From JAOPZW01 sp963788935 (GTDB lineage Bacteria; Actinomycetota; Thermoleophilia; Solirubrobacterales; Solirubrobacteraceae): a DNA stretch of 64,000 bases. The notes below the pieces were generated by a model, which ran no database searches, was not told the origin of the DNA, and saw only the letters and a list, made by a program, of their open reading frames with translations. This document shows positions 57,021 to 64,000 of this stretch, one piece after another. The stretch lies in contig CAWBIM010000016.1 of the NCBI GenBank assembly GCA_963788935.1, positions 248,001-312,000 of the forward strand, read 5' to 3'. Within the stretch, counting starts at the first letter, position 1. The number at the start of each line of letters is the position of its first letter. Position numbers and translations under genes: made by a program.

Positions 57021-58131
57021 CTACCCGCCGAAGCGGCTGCGCAAAGCCAGGACGTTGGCGACGTAGCGCCGGGTCTCCGGCAGCATCCCGATCCGGCGCA
57101 CCGAGCCGAGGCCCTGGTAGTACGCCGCGGCCGCCATCGCCGGGTCGCCGTTGGTCTGGCGCAGGAGGTCGGCGAGGTAGAGGGAGCCGGCGCGGACGTT
57201 GTCCTCGGCCGAGTCGGGGTTGAGCTTCGTGCGGCTCAGGTTCGCCTGCACCCACTGCCAGGTGCCGGGGAGGACCTGCATCACGCCGCGGGCGTTGGCG
57301 CCCGAGAGCATCCCGTTGTTGAAGCCGCTCTCCTGCCAGGCGATCGCGGTCGCCAGCGACGACGGCGCGCCGTGCTGGGCGGCGATCGAGCCGATCTGGC
57401 TCGCGCTCAGTCGCGTGGGCGTCGGGTCCGGCGGCGCGTCGGGGACGATCGTGCGCTGCGGCGCGGGCTGCGACGAGGTGACCGGCGAACCGGTCGGGAG
57501 CTTGAGGACCGTGCCGGCGAGCAGCGGCTTCTTCGGGTCGAGGCCGTTCATGAAGGCCATCTGCGCCATCGGGATCCGGCTGCGGGCGGCGAGGTCCGAG
57601 AGCGTGTCGCCGACGCGCACCTTGTAGCCGCCGAGCGCGGCGGGCGCCGACGACGTGGTCGCGGCGGGCGCGGCCGTGCTGCCGGCGCCGCCGGCGGCCG
57701 GGAGGCGCAGGTGCGTGCCCGCGAGCAGCGGGCGGGCCGGGTCCAGGCCGTTGGCGGCCGCCAGGCGGGCGAGCGAGACGCCGTTGCGCGCGGCGATCGC
57801 GCTGAGCGTGTCGCCCCAGCGGACGGACAGGCCGCCGCCCGAGGTCGACGTCGCCGTGCTCTGGCCCGATGTGCCCGTCGCTGTCGGAGGTCGCGGTCGT
57901 CCCGGCGGCCGGGATCGTCAGGGTCGTGCCGGCCACGACGAAGTGCTCGGTGGACAGGCCGTTGGCGGCGGCCAGGGCGCTCGTGGACAGGCCGTTGTTG
58001 GCCGCGATCCCCGACAGCGTCTCGCCCGGCGTGACCAGGTGGCCGGCGGCGAGAGCGGGGGTGGCGGGCAGGAGCGCAGCGGCGGCGAGCGCGGCGCCGG
58101 CGAGGCGGGCGGTGCGGAGCATGTCCATCAC
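57021..58131 (-). CDS. Secreted transglycosylase with LysM repeats, frame broken once
   Basis: 369 residues after correction. A signal peptide (about 1-28) is followed by three LysM peptidoglycan-binding motifs: HLVTPGETLSGIAANNGLS, WGDTLSAIAARNGVS and VRVGDTLSDLAARSRIP. A C-terminal SLT domain has ATAIAWQESGFNNGMLS with catalytic Glu, GVMQVLPGTWQWV and YYQGLGSVRR. It binds and cleaves cell-wall glycan. The frame breaks at about 57873; dropping one G joins DGHIG to QSTATSTSGGG. The 245-base gap to the divergent repeat-protein gene shows a short CCCGC/GCGGG stem but no identifiable riboswitch. Confidence 0.88.
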
Positions 58132-58376
58132 CTAACCCGCAATCGCGGGCCGGGCAACCCCCGCGGCAGTGTTCCGTCGACCTGCAAGGCGCCGTGCACG
58201 GGCCTCTCGCCGGCCGCGGCGGGCGCCGGCGCGCCAGGAACGCCGTCCCCGCCGACCGCGTCCGCCCGCCCGCCGTCCGGCGCGCCGGCCGGCCGTTCGT
58301 CGGGCCGGACGGGCCCGGATGGACCGTTCGGCCGTCTGGGCTCAAGACGCGGGGGGTTCGGCCCGATCTAGGAGCC

Positions 58377-59708
58377 GTGACCTCTCTCCCGACTCGTACC
58401 GCCGCGCTGCTCACGGGGGCGATCCTCGCCCTGAGCGCCGCCCCGGCCCTCGCCGCCACGACGCCCATCACCCCGGCGAACCCGGCCCTCGCGCCCGTCC
58501 CGGGCGCCCTGCCCGTCGACCTGCCGACCGCCTGGACGTTCCCGTCCGTCGCCGGCCTGCCCGTCGGCCCGGCGATCCCGGCCCTGCCGACGCCCGCCGC
58601 GAAGCCGAAGTTCGGCCTCCCGGGCCCCGACCGCATGAGCGTCACCGCCGCGCTGGGCGGCGAGCTGCACGGCATCGAGGGCGCCGACGTCCTCTCCGGC
58701 GGCGCCGGCCCGGACCGCCTCTACGGCGAGACCGGCGCGGACACGGAGCAGGGCGGCGCCGGCGACGACGTCGTCGACGGCGGCTCGGGCGACGACCGCC
58801 TCGGCGGCGGCGACGGCAACGACCGCCTCTTCGGCGGCTTCGGTCACGACACGCTCGACGGCGGCCCCGGCAACGACGCGCTCGACGGCGGCGCGGCGAC
58901 CGACACGATCACCGCGGGCGACGGCGACGACCTCGTCCACGCCGGCTCGGGCAACGACACGGTCGACGCCGGCAACGGCAACGACGTCGTCTACGCCGAC
59001 TCCGGCCCCGACGTCGTCCACGCCGGTGCCGGCGACGACATCGTCTACGTCAACAACGGCACGGCGGTCGCGAGCGTCGACTGCGGCGACGGCAACGACA
59101 CGGTCGTCATCAACCCGTACGGCAAGCCCGGCGGCATCTCGAACGCCCAGGCGCTGCGCCGGGGCATGATCACCGGCTGCGAGAACGTCATCGAGGCCGA
59201 TCCGGTCGCCGACCCGTCCAAGGGCGTCACGTGGATGTCGAGCGCCGGCGGCGGCACCCACACCGGCACCGACCGCAACGACACGCTCCTCGGCAAGCAC
59301 GGCTCGGACCACATCCTCGGCGACGGCGGCGACGACGTCATCTGGGGCGACCAGCTGCACGACAACACCGGCTTCGGCGCCCGCGACCTCCTCGAGGGCG
59401 GGTTCGGCAACGACACGATCTACGGCGGCCGCGGCACGAACCGCATCCTCGGCAACGAGGGCGACGACTACCTCCAGGGCGGCGAGCGCACGAACGTCAT
59501 CCTGGGCGGCCCGGGCAACGACCAGATCCGCCTGCGCGGCAAGGGCTCGAACCAGGTGTTCGGCGGCCCGGGCAACGACGCGGTCTTCGCGGTCGTCAGC
59601 GCCAAGGTCACGATCGACTGCGGCCCCGGCTTCGACACCGTGTTCGTCGGCCGCAAGCACCCGAAGATGCGCAACTGCGAGTCGGTCGTCAACCGCTACA
59701 AGCGCTAG
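58377..59708 (+). CDS. Exported calcium-binding haemolysin-type (RTX-like) repeat protein
   Basis: 443 residues. A Sec-type signal peptide (about 1-25, ending ALA) is followed by a Pro/Ala-rich linker and then many GGxGxDxx nonapeptides in two blocks (about residues 95-225 and 295-420), each with SGGAGPDRLYG- or LGGPGNDQIRL-like units. These form calcium-binding parallel beta-rolls. There is no catalytic domain and no type I secretion tail, so it is probably a structural or surface protein. Two Cys pairs occur between and after the repeats. GTG at 58377 has AGGAG just upstream. Confidence 0.85.
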   Translation: MTSLPTRTAALLTGAILALSAAPALAATTPITPANPALAPVPGALPVDLPTAWTFPSVAGLPVGPAIPALPTPAAKPKFGLPGPDRMSVTAALGGELHGIEGADVLSGGAGPDRLYGETGADTEQGGAGDDVVDGGSGDDRLGGGDGNDRLFGGFGHDTLDGGPGNDALDGGAATDTITAGDGDDLVHAGSGNDTVDAGNGNDVVYADSGPDVVHAGAGDDIVYVNNGTAVASVDCGDGNDTVVINPYGKPGGISNAQALRRGMITGCENVIEADPVADPSKGVTWMSSAGGGTHTGTDRNDTLLGKHGSDHILGDGGDDVIWGDQLHDNTGFGARDLLEGGFGNDTIYGGRGTNRILGNEGDDYLQGGERTNVILGGPGNDQIRLRGKGSNQVFGGPGNDAVFAVVSAKVTIDCGPGFDTVFVGRKHPKMRNCESVVNRYKR

Positions 59709-59748
59709 CGGCCACGCGCGCCGCGGCGGCGCGCCCCGAAGCGGATGA

Positions 59749-59782
59749 TGGCCCCTCGATCACGCGACCGAGGGGCCATTTT
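59749..59782 (+). terminator. Rho-independent terminator abutting the acyl-CoA dehydrogenase start
   Basis: TGGCCCCTCG (59749-59758) pairs perfectly with CGAGGGGCCA (59769-59778) around a 10-base loop and is followed by TTTT. It is the only textbook stem plus U-tract terminator in the window. It ends one base before the next ATG, and its right arm contains the only purine-rich ribosome-binding candidate (AGGGG). Confidence 0.75.
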
Positions 59783-59783
59783 C

Positions 59784-60983
59784 ATGTCGAGCACCGGCGA
59801 GCAGGAGGTCCTGCCGCTCCTGCGGGGTGACTTCTACGGCTACGAGCACCTGCTCGACGAGGACGGCCGCGCCCTGGTGCGCCGGGTGCGCGACTTCGCC
59901 GAGCAGGAGATCGCGCCCATCGTCGAGGACCACTGGGCGCGGGCCGAGTTCCCGCACGAGCTGGTCCCGAAGCTCGCGGCGCTCGACATCGTCGGCCTCG
60001 GCTACGACCGCCCCGATCGCCCCGCCGCCAGCCGCCTGCTGAGCTCGTTCGTGTCGCTGGAGCTCGCCCGCGTCGACGCGTCGATCGCCACGTTCTTCGG
60101 CGTCCACTCCGGCCTGGCGATGGGCAGCATCGTCCAGTGCGGCTCGGACGAGCAGCAGGCCCGGTGGCTGCCCGAGATGTTCCGCATGGAGAAGATCGGC
60201 GCGTTCGCGCTGACCGAGCCGAACGGCGGCTCGGACGTCGCCCGCGGCCTGCGGACGACGGCGCGGCGCGAGGGGGACGAGTGGGTCCTCGACGGCGCGA
60301 AGCGGTGGATCGGCAACGCGACGTTCGCCGACCACGTCGTCGTCTGGGCCCGCGACGTCGCGGACGACAGCGTCAAGGGCTTCGTCGTCGAGCGCGGCAC
60401 GCCGGGCTTCACCGCGACGAAGATGGAGGGCAAGCTGGCGCTGCGGATCGTGCAGAACGCCGACATCGTGCTCGAGGGCTGCCGCGTGCCCGAGGCCGAC
60501 CGGCTGCAGCGGGCCGAGTCGTTCCGCGACACCGGCCGCGTGCTGCGCATGACCCGCGGCGGCGTGGCCTGGTCGGCGGTGGGCGTGATGATCGGGGCCT
60601 ACGAGGCCGCGGTCGACTACGCCGAGGAGCGCGAGCAGTTCGGCCGCCCGATCGCCTCGTTCCAGCTCATCCAGGACCATCTCGCGCGGATCCTCGGCGA
60701 CATCACGGCGTCGCTCGGCATGGCGGTCCGCGTCGCGCAGCTCCAGGACGCCGACGCCTGCCGCGACGAGCAGGCCGCGCTGGCCAAGCTGTTCTGCACC
60801 GAGCGGCTGCGCGAGGCGGTCGCCCGCGCCCGCGAGCTGTTCGGCGGCAACGGCGTCCTGCTCGAGAACAAGGTGGCCCGGTTCTGGAACGACGCCGAGG
60901 CCCTGTACTCGTACGAGGGCACGCGGGAGATGAACACGCTCATCGTGGGGCGGGCGATCACGGGGGTGCCCGCCTACGTGTGA
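59784..60983 (+). CDS. Acyl-CoA dehydrogenase (glutaryl-CoA dehydrogenase-like)
   Basis: 399 residues. Family motifs are GAFALTEPNGGSDVARGLRT for FAD/substrate binding, WIGNATFADHVVVWAR, REQFGRPIASFQLIQ, and RELFGGNGVL with LYSYEGTREMNTLIVGRAI at the end; the EGT region carries the usual catalytic base position of this family. It introduces a double bond (possibly with decarboxylation) into an acyl-CoA. The N-terminal DFYGYEHLLDEDGRALV resembles the glutaryl-CoA dehydrogenase group. The ATG at 59784 lies directly behind a terminator hairpin. Confidence 0.9.
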   Translation: MSSTGEQEVLPLLRGDFYGYEHLLDEDGRALVRRVRDFAEQEIAPIVEDHWARAEFPHELVPKLAALDIVGLGYDRPDRPAASRLLSSFVSLELARVDASIATFFGVHSGLAMGSIVQCGSDEQQARWLPEMFRMEKIGAFALTEPNGGSDVARGLRTTARREGDEWVLDGAKRWIGNATFADHVVVWARDVADDSVKGFVVERGTPGFTATKMEGKLALRIVQNADIVLEGCRVPEADRLQRAESFRDTGRVLRMTRGGVAWSAVGVMIGAYEAAVDYAEEREQFGRPIASFQLIQDHLARILGDITASLGMAVRVAQLQDADACRDEQAALAKLFCTERLREAVARARELFGGNGVLLENKVARFWNDAEALYSYEGTREMNTLIVGRAITGVPAYV

Positions 60984-60997
60984 GCGATGATCCCGGC

Positions 60998-61591
60998 ATG
61001 GACGCGCGGCGGGCCCGCCTGTGGTGGCAGAAGTGGCGCTGGTACGAGCGCGACACGCTGCCGTGGAACCGTGCGCGCATCCACTGGGCGCTCGCCGAGC
61101 GCGAGGCCTTCGCCCGCTGGCCGATCCACGGCAACGTCCTCGAGGCGCTGCGCGACGGCCGCCTCGAGGTCGGGGCGGGCACGCTGTTCGAGCCGAACGT
61201 GTGGATCACGGCCCCCGCGCCGGCGCGCGTGCGCATCGGCGAGGGGACGTTCCTGAACATCGGGGTCATGGTCGCCTCGACGGCGCTCGTCGAGATCGGC
61301 AGCCACTGCATGCTCGCCAACGGCTGCTTCGTCACGGACGGCAACCACCGCTTCGACGACCCCGGCCGGCCGGTCACGTGGCAGGGCTTCACGTCGAAGG
61401 GGCCGACCCGCATCGGCGACAACGTCTGGTGCGGGGCCAACGTCGTCGTGACGAGCGGCGTCACGATCGGCGACCGGTGCGTGATCGGGGCCAACAGCGT
61501 GGTCACGACCGACGTCCCGGCCGGGTCGATCGCCGCCGGTGCGCCCGCGCGGGTGCTGCGGACGATCGCGTTCGCCGGCGCGGCCGAGTAG
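60998..61591 (+). CDS. Hexapeptide-repeat (left-handed beta-helix) acyltransferase
   Basis: 197 residues. After a helical N-terminus (WYERDTLPWNRARIHWAL) comes a run of hexapeptide repeats from about residue 55, including VRIGEGTFLNIGVMVAS, the catalytic-type His in TDGNHRFDDPG, and TRIGDNVWCGANVVVTSGVTIG. This is the maltose/galactoside O-acetyltransferase-like superfamily; the acceptor is unknown. It begins 14 bases after the acyl-CoA dehydrogenase stop. A competing ATG at 60987 is out of frame with the repeats. Confidence 0.87.
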   Translation: MDARRARLWWQKWRWYERDTLPWNRARIHWALAEREAFARWPIHGNVLEALRDGRLEVGAGTLFEPNVWITAPAPARVRIGEGTFLNIGVMVASTALVEIGSHCMLANGCFVTDGNHRFDDPGRPVTWQGFTSKGPTRIGDNVWCGANVVVTSGVTIGDRCVIGANSVVTTDVPAGSIAAGAPARVLRTIAFAGAAE

Positions 61592-61645
61592 CGGTCGGCC
61601 CCCGCCGTCGCGTCGTCGCGGGGTTGCGTCTTCCGTCGTCCGTGC

Positions 61646-61663
61646 TAGACTAACATCATTAGT
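61646..61663. promoter_or_regulatory. TetR-type operator over the -10 box of the MBL-tetR operon
   Basis: ACTAA-CATCA-TTAGT (61649-61663) is an inverted repeat in an A/T-rich island. It overlaps TAGACT (61646-61651), a good -10 box 16 bases downstream of TTGCGT (61624-61629). The position is ideal for autorepression by the TetR encoded at the end of the same operon. Confidence 0.55.
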
Positions 61664-61701
61664 TTTCTGGTTACGATCCCTAGCAAAAGGACCACACCGG
61701 C

Positions 61702-62394
61702 ATGAAGGTCACCCGCCACACCCCGAACCTCGTCCGCCTCACGCGCCTGGGCATGGTCAACGCGTTCCTCGTCGTCGAGGACGACGGCCTGACGCTCGTC
61801 GACACGATGCTCCCGCGCAGCCAGGACGCGATCCTCGCCGCCGCCCGCGACCTCGGGAAGCCGATCGCCCGGATCGTCCTGACCCACGCCCACTCCGACC
61901 ACGTCGGCTCGCTCGACGCGCTCGCGGCGGCCCTGCCCAACGCGACCGTCGCGATCTCCGCGCGCGATGCGCGGTTCCTCACGGGCGACAAGAGCCTCGA
62001 CCCGGACGAGCCGCAGTCCAAGCTGCGCGGCGGCTACCCGAAGCTCGCGACGACGCCCGGCCTGCTGCTGAACGCGGGCGACCGCGTCGGCTCGCTCGAG
62101 GTCGTCGCGGCGCCGGGCCACACCCCGGGCCACGTCGCCCTCCTCGACACGCGCGACCGCACGCTGATCGCGGGCGACGCGTTCTCGACCCTCGGCGGCA
62201 TGGCCACGACGGCGAAGATCAACCCGCGCTTCCCGCTGCCGGGGATGGCGACGTGGGACAAGGCGACCGAGATCGCGACCGCGAAGGCGCTGCGCGCGCT
62301 CGACCCGCCGCGCGTGGCGGTCGGCCACGGTGGCGTCGTCGACGCGCCCGGGGCCGCGATGGACGCGGCGATCGCGAAGGCCGAGGGCCGCTGA
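61702..62394 (+). CDS. MBL-fold metallo-hydrolase
   Basis: 230 residues. The zinc motif is LTHAHSDHVGSLDAL near residue 56, with further ligands in APGHTPGHVALL, LIAGDAFST and VGHGG. The substrate is unknown in this large family (thioesters, lactones and others). AAAGGA lies about ten bases before the ATG. The downstream TetR gene starts four bases after its stop, so the enzyme is probably induced by a small ligand sensed by that regulator. Confidence 0.88.
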   Translation: MKVTRHTPNLVRLTRLGMVNAFLVVEDDGLTLVDTMLPRSQDAILAAARDLGKPIARIVLTHAHSDHVGSLDALAAALPNATVAISARDARFLTGDKSLDPDEPQSKLRGGYPKLATTPGLLLNAGDRVGSLEVVAAPGHTPGHVALLDTRDRTLIAGDAFSTLGGMATTAKINPRFPLPGMATWDKATEIATAKALRALDPPRVAVGHGGVVDAPGAAMDAAIAKAEGR

Positions 62395-62398
62395 GCGG

Positions 62399-62968
62399 AT
62401 GCCGCGCGCCGGGCTGAGCACGGCGTCGGTCGTCTCGAGCGCGGCCGAGATCGCCGACGCCGAGGGCCTCGAGGCCCTGACCCTCGCCCGCGTGGCGAGC
62501 ACGGCGGGCGTGCGGACGCCGTCGCTCTACAACCACGTCACGGGCCTCGACGACGTCCGGCGGCGGGTCGCGCTGCTCGCGCTGCGCGAGATCGCCGCCG
62601 TGCTGCGCGACGCGGCCGTGGGCCGGGCGGGGGACGACGCGCTCGTCGCCGCCGCGGACGCCTACCGCGCCTACGCGCTGCGCCACCCCGGCCGCTACGC
62701 CGCGATCCAGCGCGCCCCGGCCGAGGGCGATGAGGAGATGCTCGCCGCCGGGGGCGAGGCGGTCGGGGTCGTGCTCGCGATCATGCGCGGCTACGGCCTC
62801 GAGGGGGACGACGCGATCCACGCCGCCCGCGCGGTCCGCAGCGCGCTCCACGGGTTCGTCGCGCTCGAGGCGGGAGGCGGCTTCGGGATCCCGATCGACC
62901 TCGACGAGAGCTACGCCCGGATGGTCGCGGTGCTCGGCCGCGGGCTCGCCGGGCCTACTTCGCGGTGA
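62399..62968 (+). CDS. TetR family transcriptional regulator
   Basis: 189 residues. The N-terminal helix-turn-helix is ALTLARVASTAGVRTPSLYNHV (cited here as LARVASTAGV and PSLYNHV), followed by a TetR_C_33-like ligand domain with AYRAYALRHPGRYAAIQRAP and RSALHGFVALEAGGGFG. It most likely represses the MBL-tetR operon through the inverted repeat at 61649-61663. Its last 14 bases overlap the convergent small membrane gene. Confidence 0.88.
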   Translation: MPRAGLSTASVVSSAAEIADAEGLEALTLARVASTAGVRTPSLYNHVTGLDDVRRRVALLALREIAAVLRDAAVGRAGDDALVAAADAYRAYALRHPGRYAAIQRAPAEGDEEMLAAGGEAVGVVLAIMRGYGLEGDDAIHAARAVRSALHGFVALEAGGGFGIPIDLDESYARMVAVLGRGLAGPTSR

Positions 62969-63188
62969 TGACCGTGATGCCGAAGGCCGCGATGCCGAGG
63001 AACGCGAGGAGGGCGACCACCGACAGCGTCGCGTAGGCGGTCGCCGAGCCCGACCGCCGGTTGCGCCGGCAGTCCTCGGCCCGGGCGGCGCCGATGATCA
63101 CGAGCGAGAAGCAGATCGCGACCGCGACGGTCGCGAGCACCGCGGCCCACACGAGCTCGAAGAGCTTGCCGGTGTCGATCGCCGCCAT
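62955..63188 (-). CDS. Small membrane protein next to the phosphate transporter
   Basis: 77 residues with two hydrophobic segments (about 11-33 and 51-72) separated by a basic loop RAEDCRRNRRSGSA. Its ATG shares one base with the PiT stop (TGATG), so it is translated with the transporter. Short two-helix proteins of this kind occur beside PiT genes in actinobacteria; their role is not known to me. Confidence 0.72.
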   Translation of the reverse strand: MAAIDTGKLFELVWAAVLATVAVAICFSLVIIGAARAEDCRRNRRSGSATAYATLSVVALLAFLGIAAFGITVITAK

Positions 63189-64000
63189 CACCGCGCCGGT
63201 GCGACCTGGTGGTTGACGACGCGGCGCGCGAGCACGGCGACGAGCAGCCCGACGAGCACGATCACGACGACGAGCGGGCCGAGCGCGCCCGAGCCGAAGA
63301 GCGAGGTGAACGCCGTACACCAGCGCCCCGATGATGGCCGCCGCCGGCAGCGTCAGGATCCACGCGATGGCGATGTTGCCCGCGATGCCCCACCGGACCG
63401 CCGACAGCCGCTTGGCCGCCCCGGCGCCCATGACGCCGCCCGAGATCACGTGCGTCGTCGAGAGCGGGAACCCCAGGTGCGAGGCGGTCAGGACGACCGC
63501 GGCGCCCGCGCCCTGGGCGGCGAAGCCCTGCGCCGGGTCCATCTTGATGATCTTGCTGCCCATCGTGCGGATGATCCGCCAGCCGCCGGTGTAGGTCCCG
63601 AGGGCGATCGCCGTCGCCGACGACGCGATGACCCAGAACGGGACGTCGAAGCTGTCGGACGGCAGGTTGCCGTGGGCGATGAGCGCCAGCGTGATGATGC
63701 CCATCGTCTTCTGCGCGTCGTTCGTGCCGTGGGCGAGCGAGAACATGCTGCCGGTCACGATCTGCCCCAGCCGGTAGCCGCGGTTCACCGGGCCGGGCCG
63801 GACGTTGCCGACCATCCGGTAGATGATGATGATCGCCAGCGCGGCGACGGAGAAGGCGAGCACCGGGGCGACCGCCGCGGGCACGAGGACCGTCTCGATG
63901 ATCCCGTCGACGTTGATGACGCTCGCGCCGTCGGCCGCGAACGCCGAGCCGATCAGGCCGCCGATGAGGGCGTGCGACGAGCTCGACGGCAGCCCGGCCC
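63188..64000 (-). CDS. PiT-family inorganic phosphate transporter (5' end outside window), frame broken once
   Basis: At least 270 residues. PiT signatures are GLPSSSSHALIGGLIG near the right edge, MFSLAHGTNDAQKTMGII in the middle and GFPLSTTHVISGGVMGAG in the second repeat, with many membrane segments. It imports phosphate by cation symport. The frame breaks at about 63315; dropping one base joins IGALVYG to FTSLFGSGALGPLVVVIV and continues to VAPAR with a stop at 63188-63190. The N-terminus and promoter lie beyond 64000. Confidence 0.9.

Noticed and set aside
58132..58376. Cyclic di-AMP (ydaO-type) riboswitch before the LysM transglycosylase
   Set aside because: Such riboswitches often precede cell-wall hydrolases, but the conserved internal motifs could not be found; only a short CCCGC/GCGGG stem is present.

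Overview
The window is a very GC-rich, gene-dense bacterial chromosome segment. GTG starts, ATGA/GTGA stop-start overlaps and a TAnnnT box 6-10 bases before many start codons all point to Actinomycetota. Gene order supports this: hisIE-trp ... polA ... rpsA-coaE ... uvrB ... uvrA and hrcA-dnaJ ... phoH-ybeY-era are both actinobacterial core neighbourhoods. The mixture with liv transport, paired geranylgeranyl-reductase-like flavoproteins and a haemolysin-type repeat protein suggests Thermoleophilia/Solirubrobacterales, but that placement is inference. No rRNA, tRNA, CRISPR, prophage or insertion sequence was seen. No stretch longer than 300 bases lacks a gene.

Layout. 1-3560: end of an SDR gene, a MocR regulator divergent from an EamA exporter, and a HadA/HadB-like dehydratase pair. 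3620-12098: hrcA-dnaJ-prmA, NDH-2, a DAO-type flavoprotein, yqeY-phoH-ybeY-era. 12116-15473: ridA and an ArsA-like ATPase, divergent from a phytoene/squalene synthase plus a GGR-like reductase. 15487-23984: hisIE and a complete trp pathway (trpEGDC, an inserted htrA-like protease, trpFBA). 24156-29879: a branched-chain amino acid (liv) ABC operon bracketed by two tiny membrane proteins. 29908-38779: epimerase, polA, second GGR-like gene, rpsA-coaE, lytic transglycosylase, and trpS behind a Trp-rich leader peptide with an attenuator. 38997-47812: methyltransferase, amino acid permease, uvrB, a fluoride-exporter cluster (two crcB plus a triple-DUF190 protein), formamidase with an FmdB zinc ribbon, mutY. 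47820-54606: DivIVA-like protein, NUDIX, glycoside hydrolase, uvrA, membrane protein, SirB1-like protein. 54557-64000: degenerate GGDEF/HD-GYP protein, LysM transglycosylase, repeat protein, acyl-CoA dehydrogenase, hexapeptide transferase, MBL hydrolase with TetR, and a PiT phosphate transporter running off the right edge.

How the genes work together. Tryptophan is the main theme: one locus makes it, while trpS, which charges it, has its own ribosome-mediated attenuator. Two trp genes (trpC, trpA) are preceded by copies of the same roughly 50-base element that carries their ribosome binding site. DNA repair and replication genes (polA, uvrA, uvrB, mutY) are dispersed through the segment, and uvrA has a LexA-like box.

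Caution on sequence quality. About 14 genes or domains, many essential (era, trpG, trpA, polA, rpsA, uvrA and others), change reading frame once, and every case is explained by one extra base. I annotate these as whole genes across the break. Residual sequencing error is the simplest explanation.
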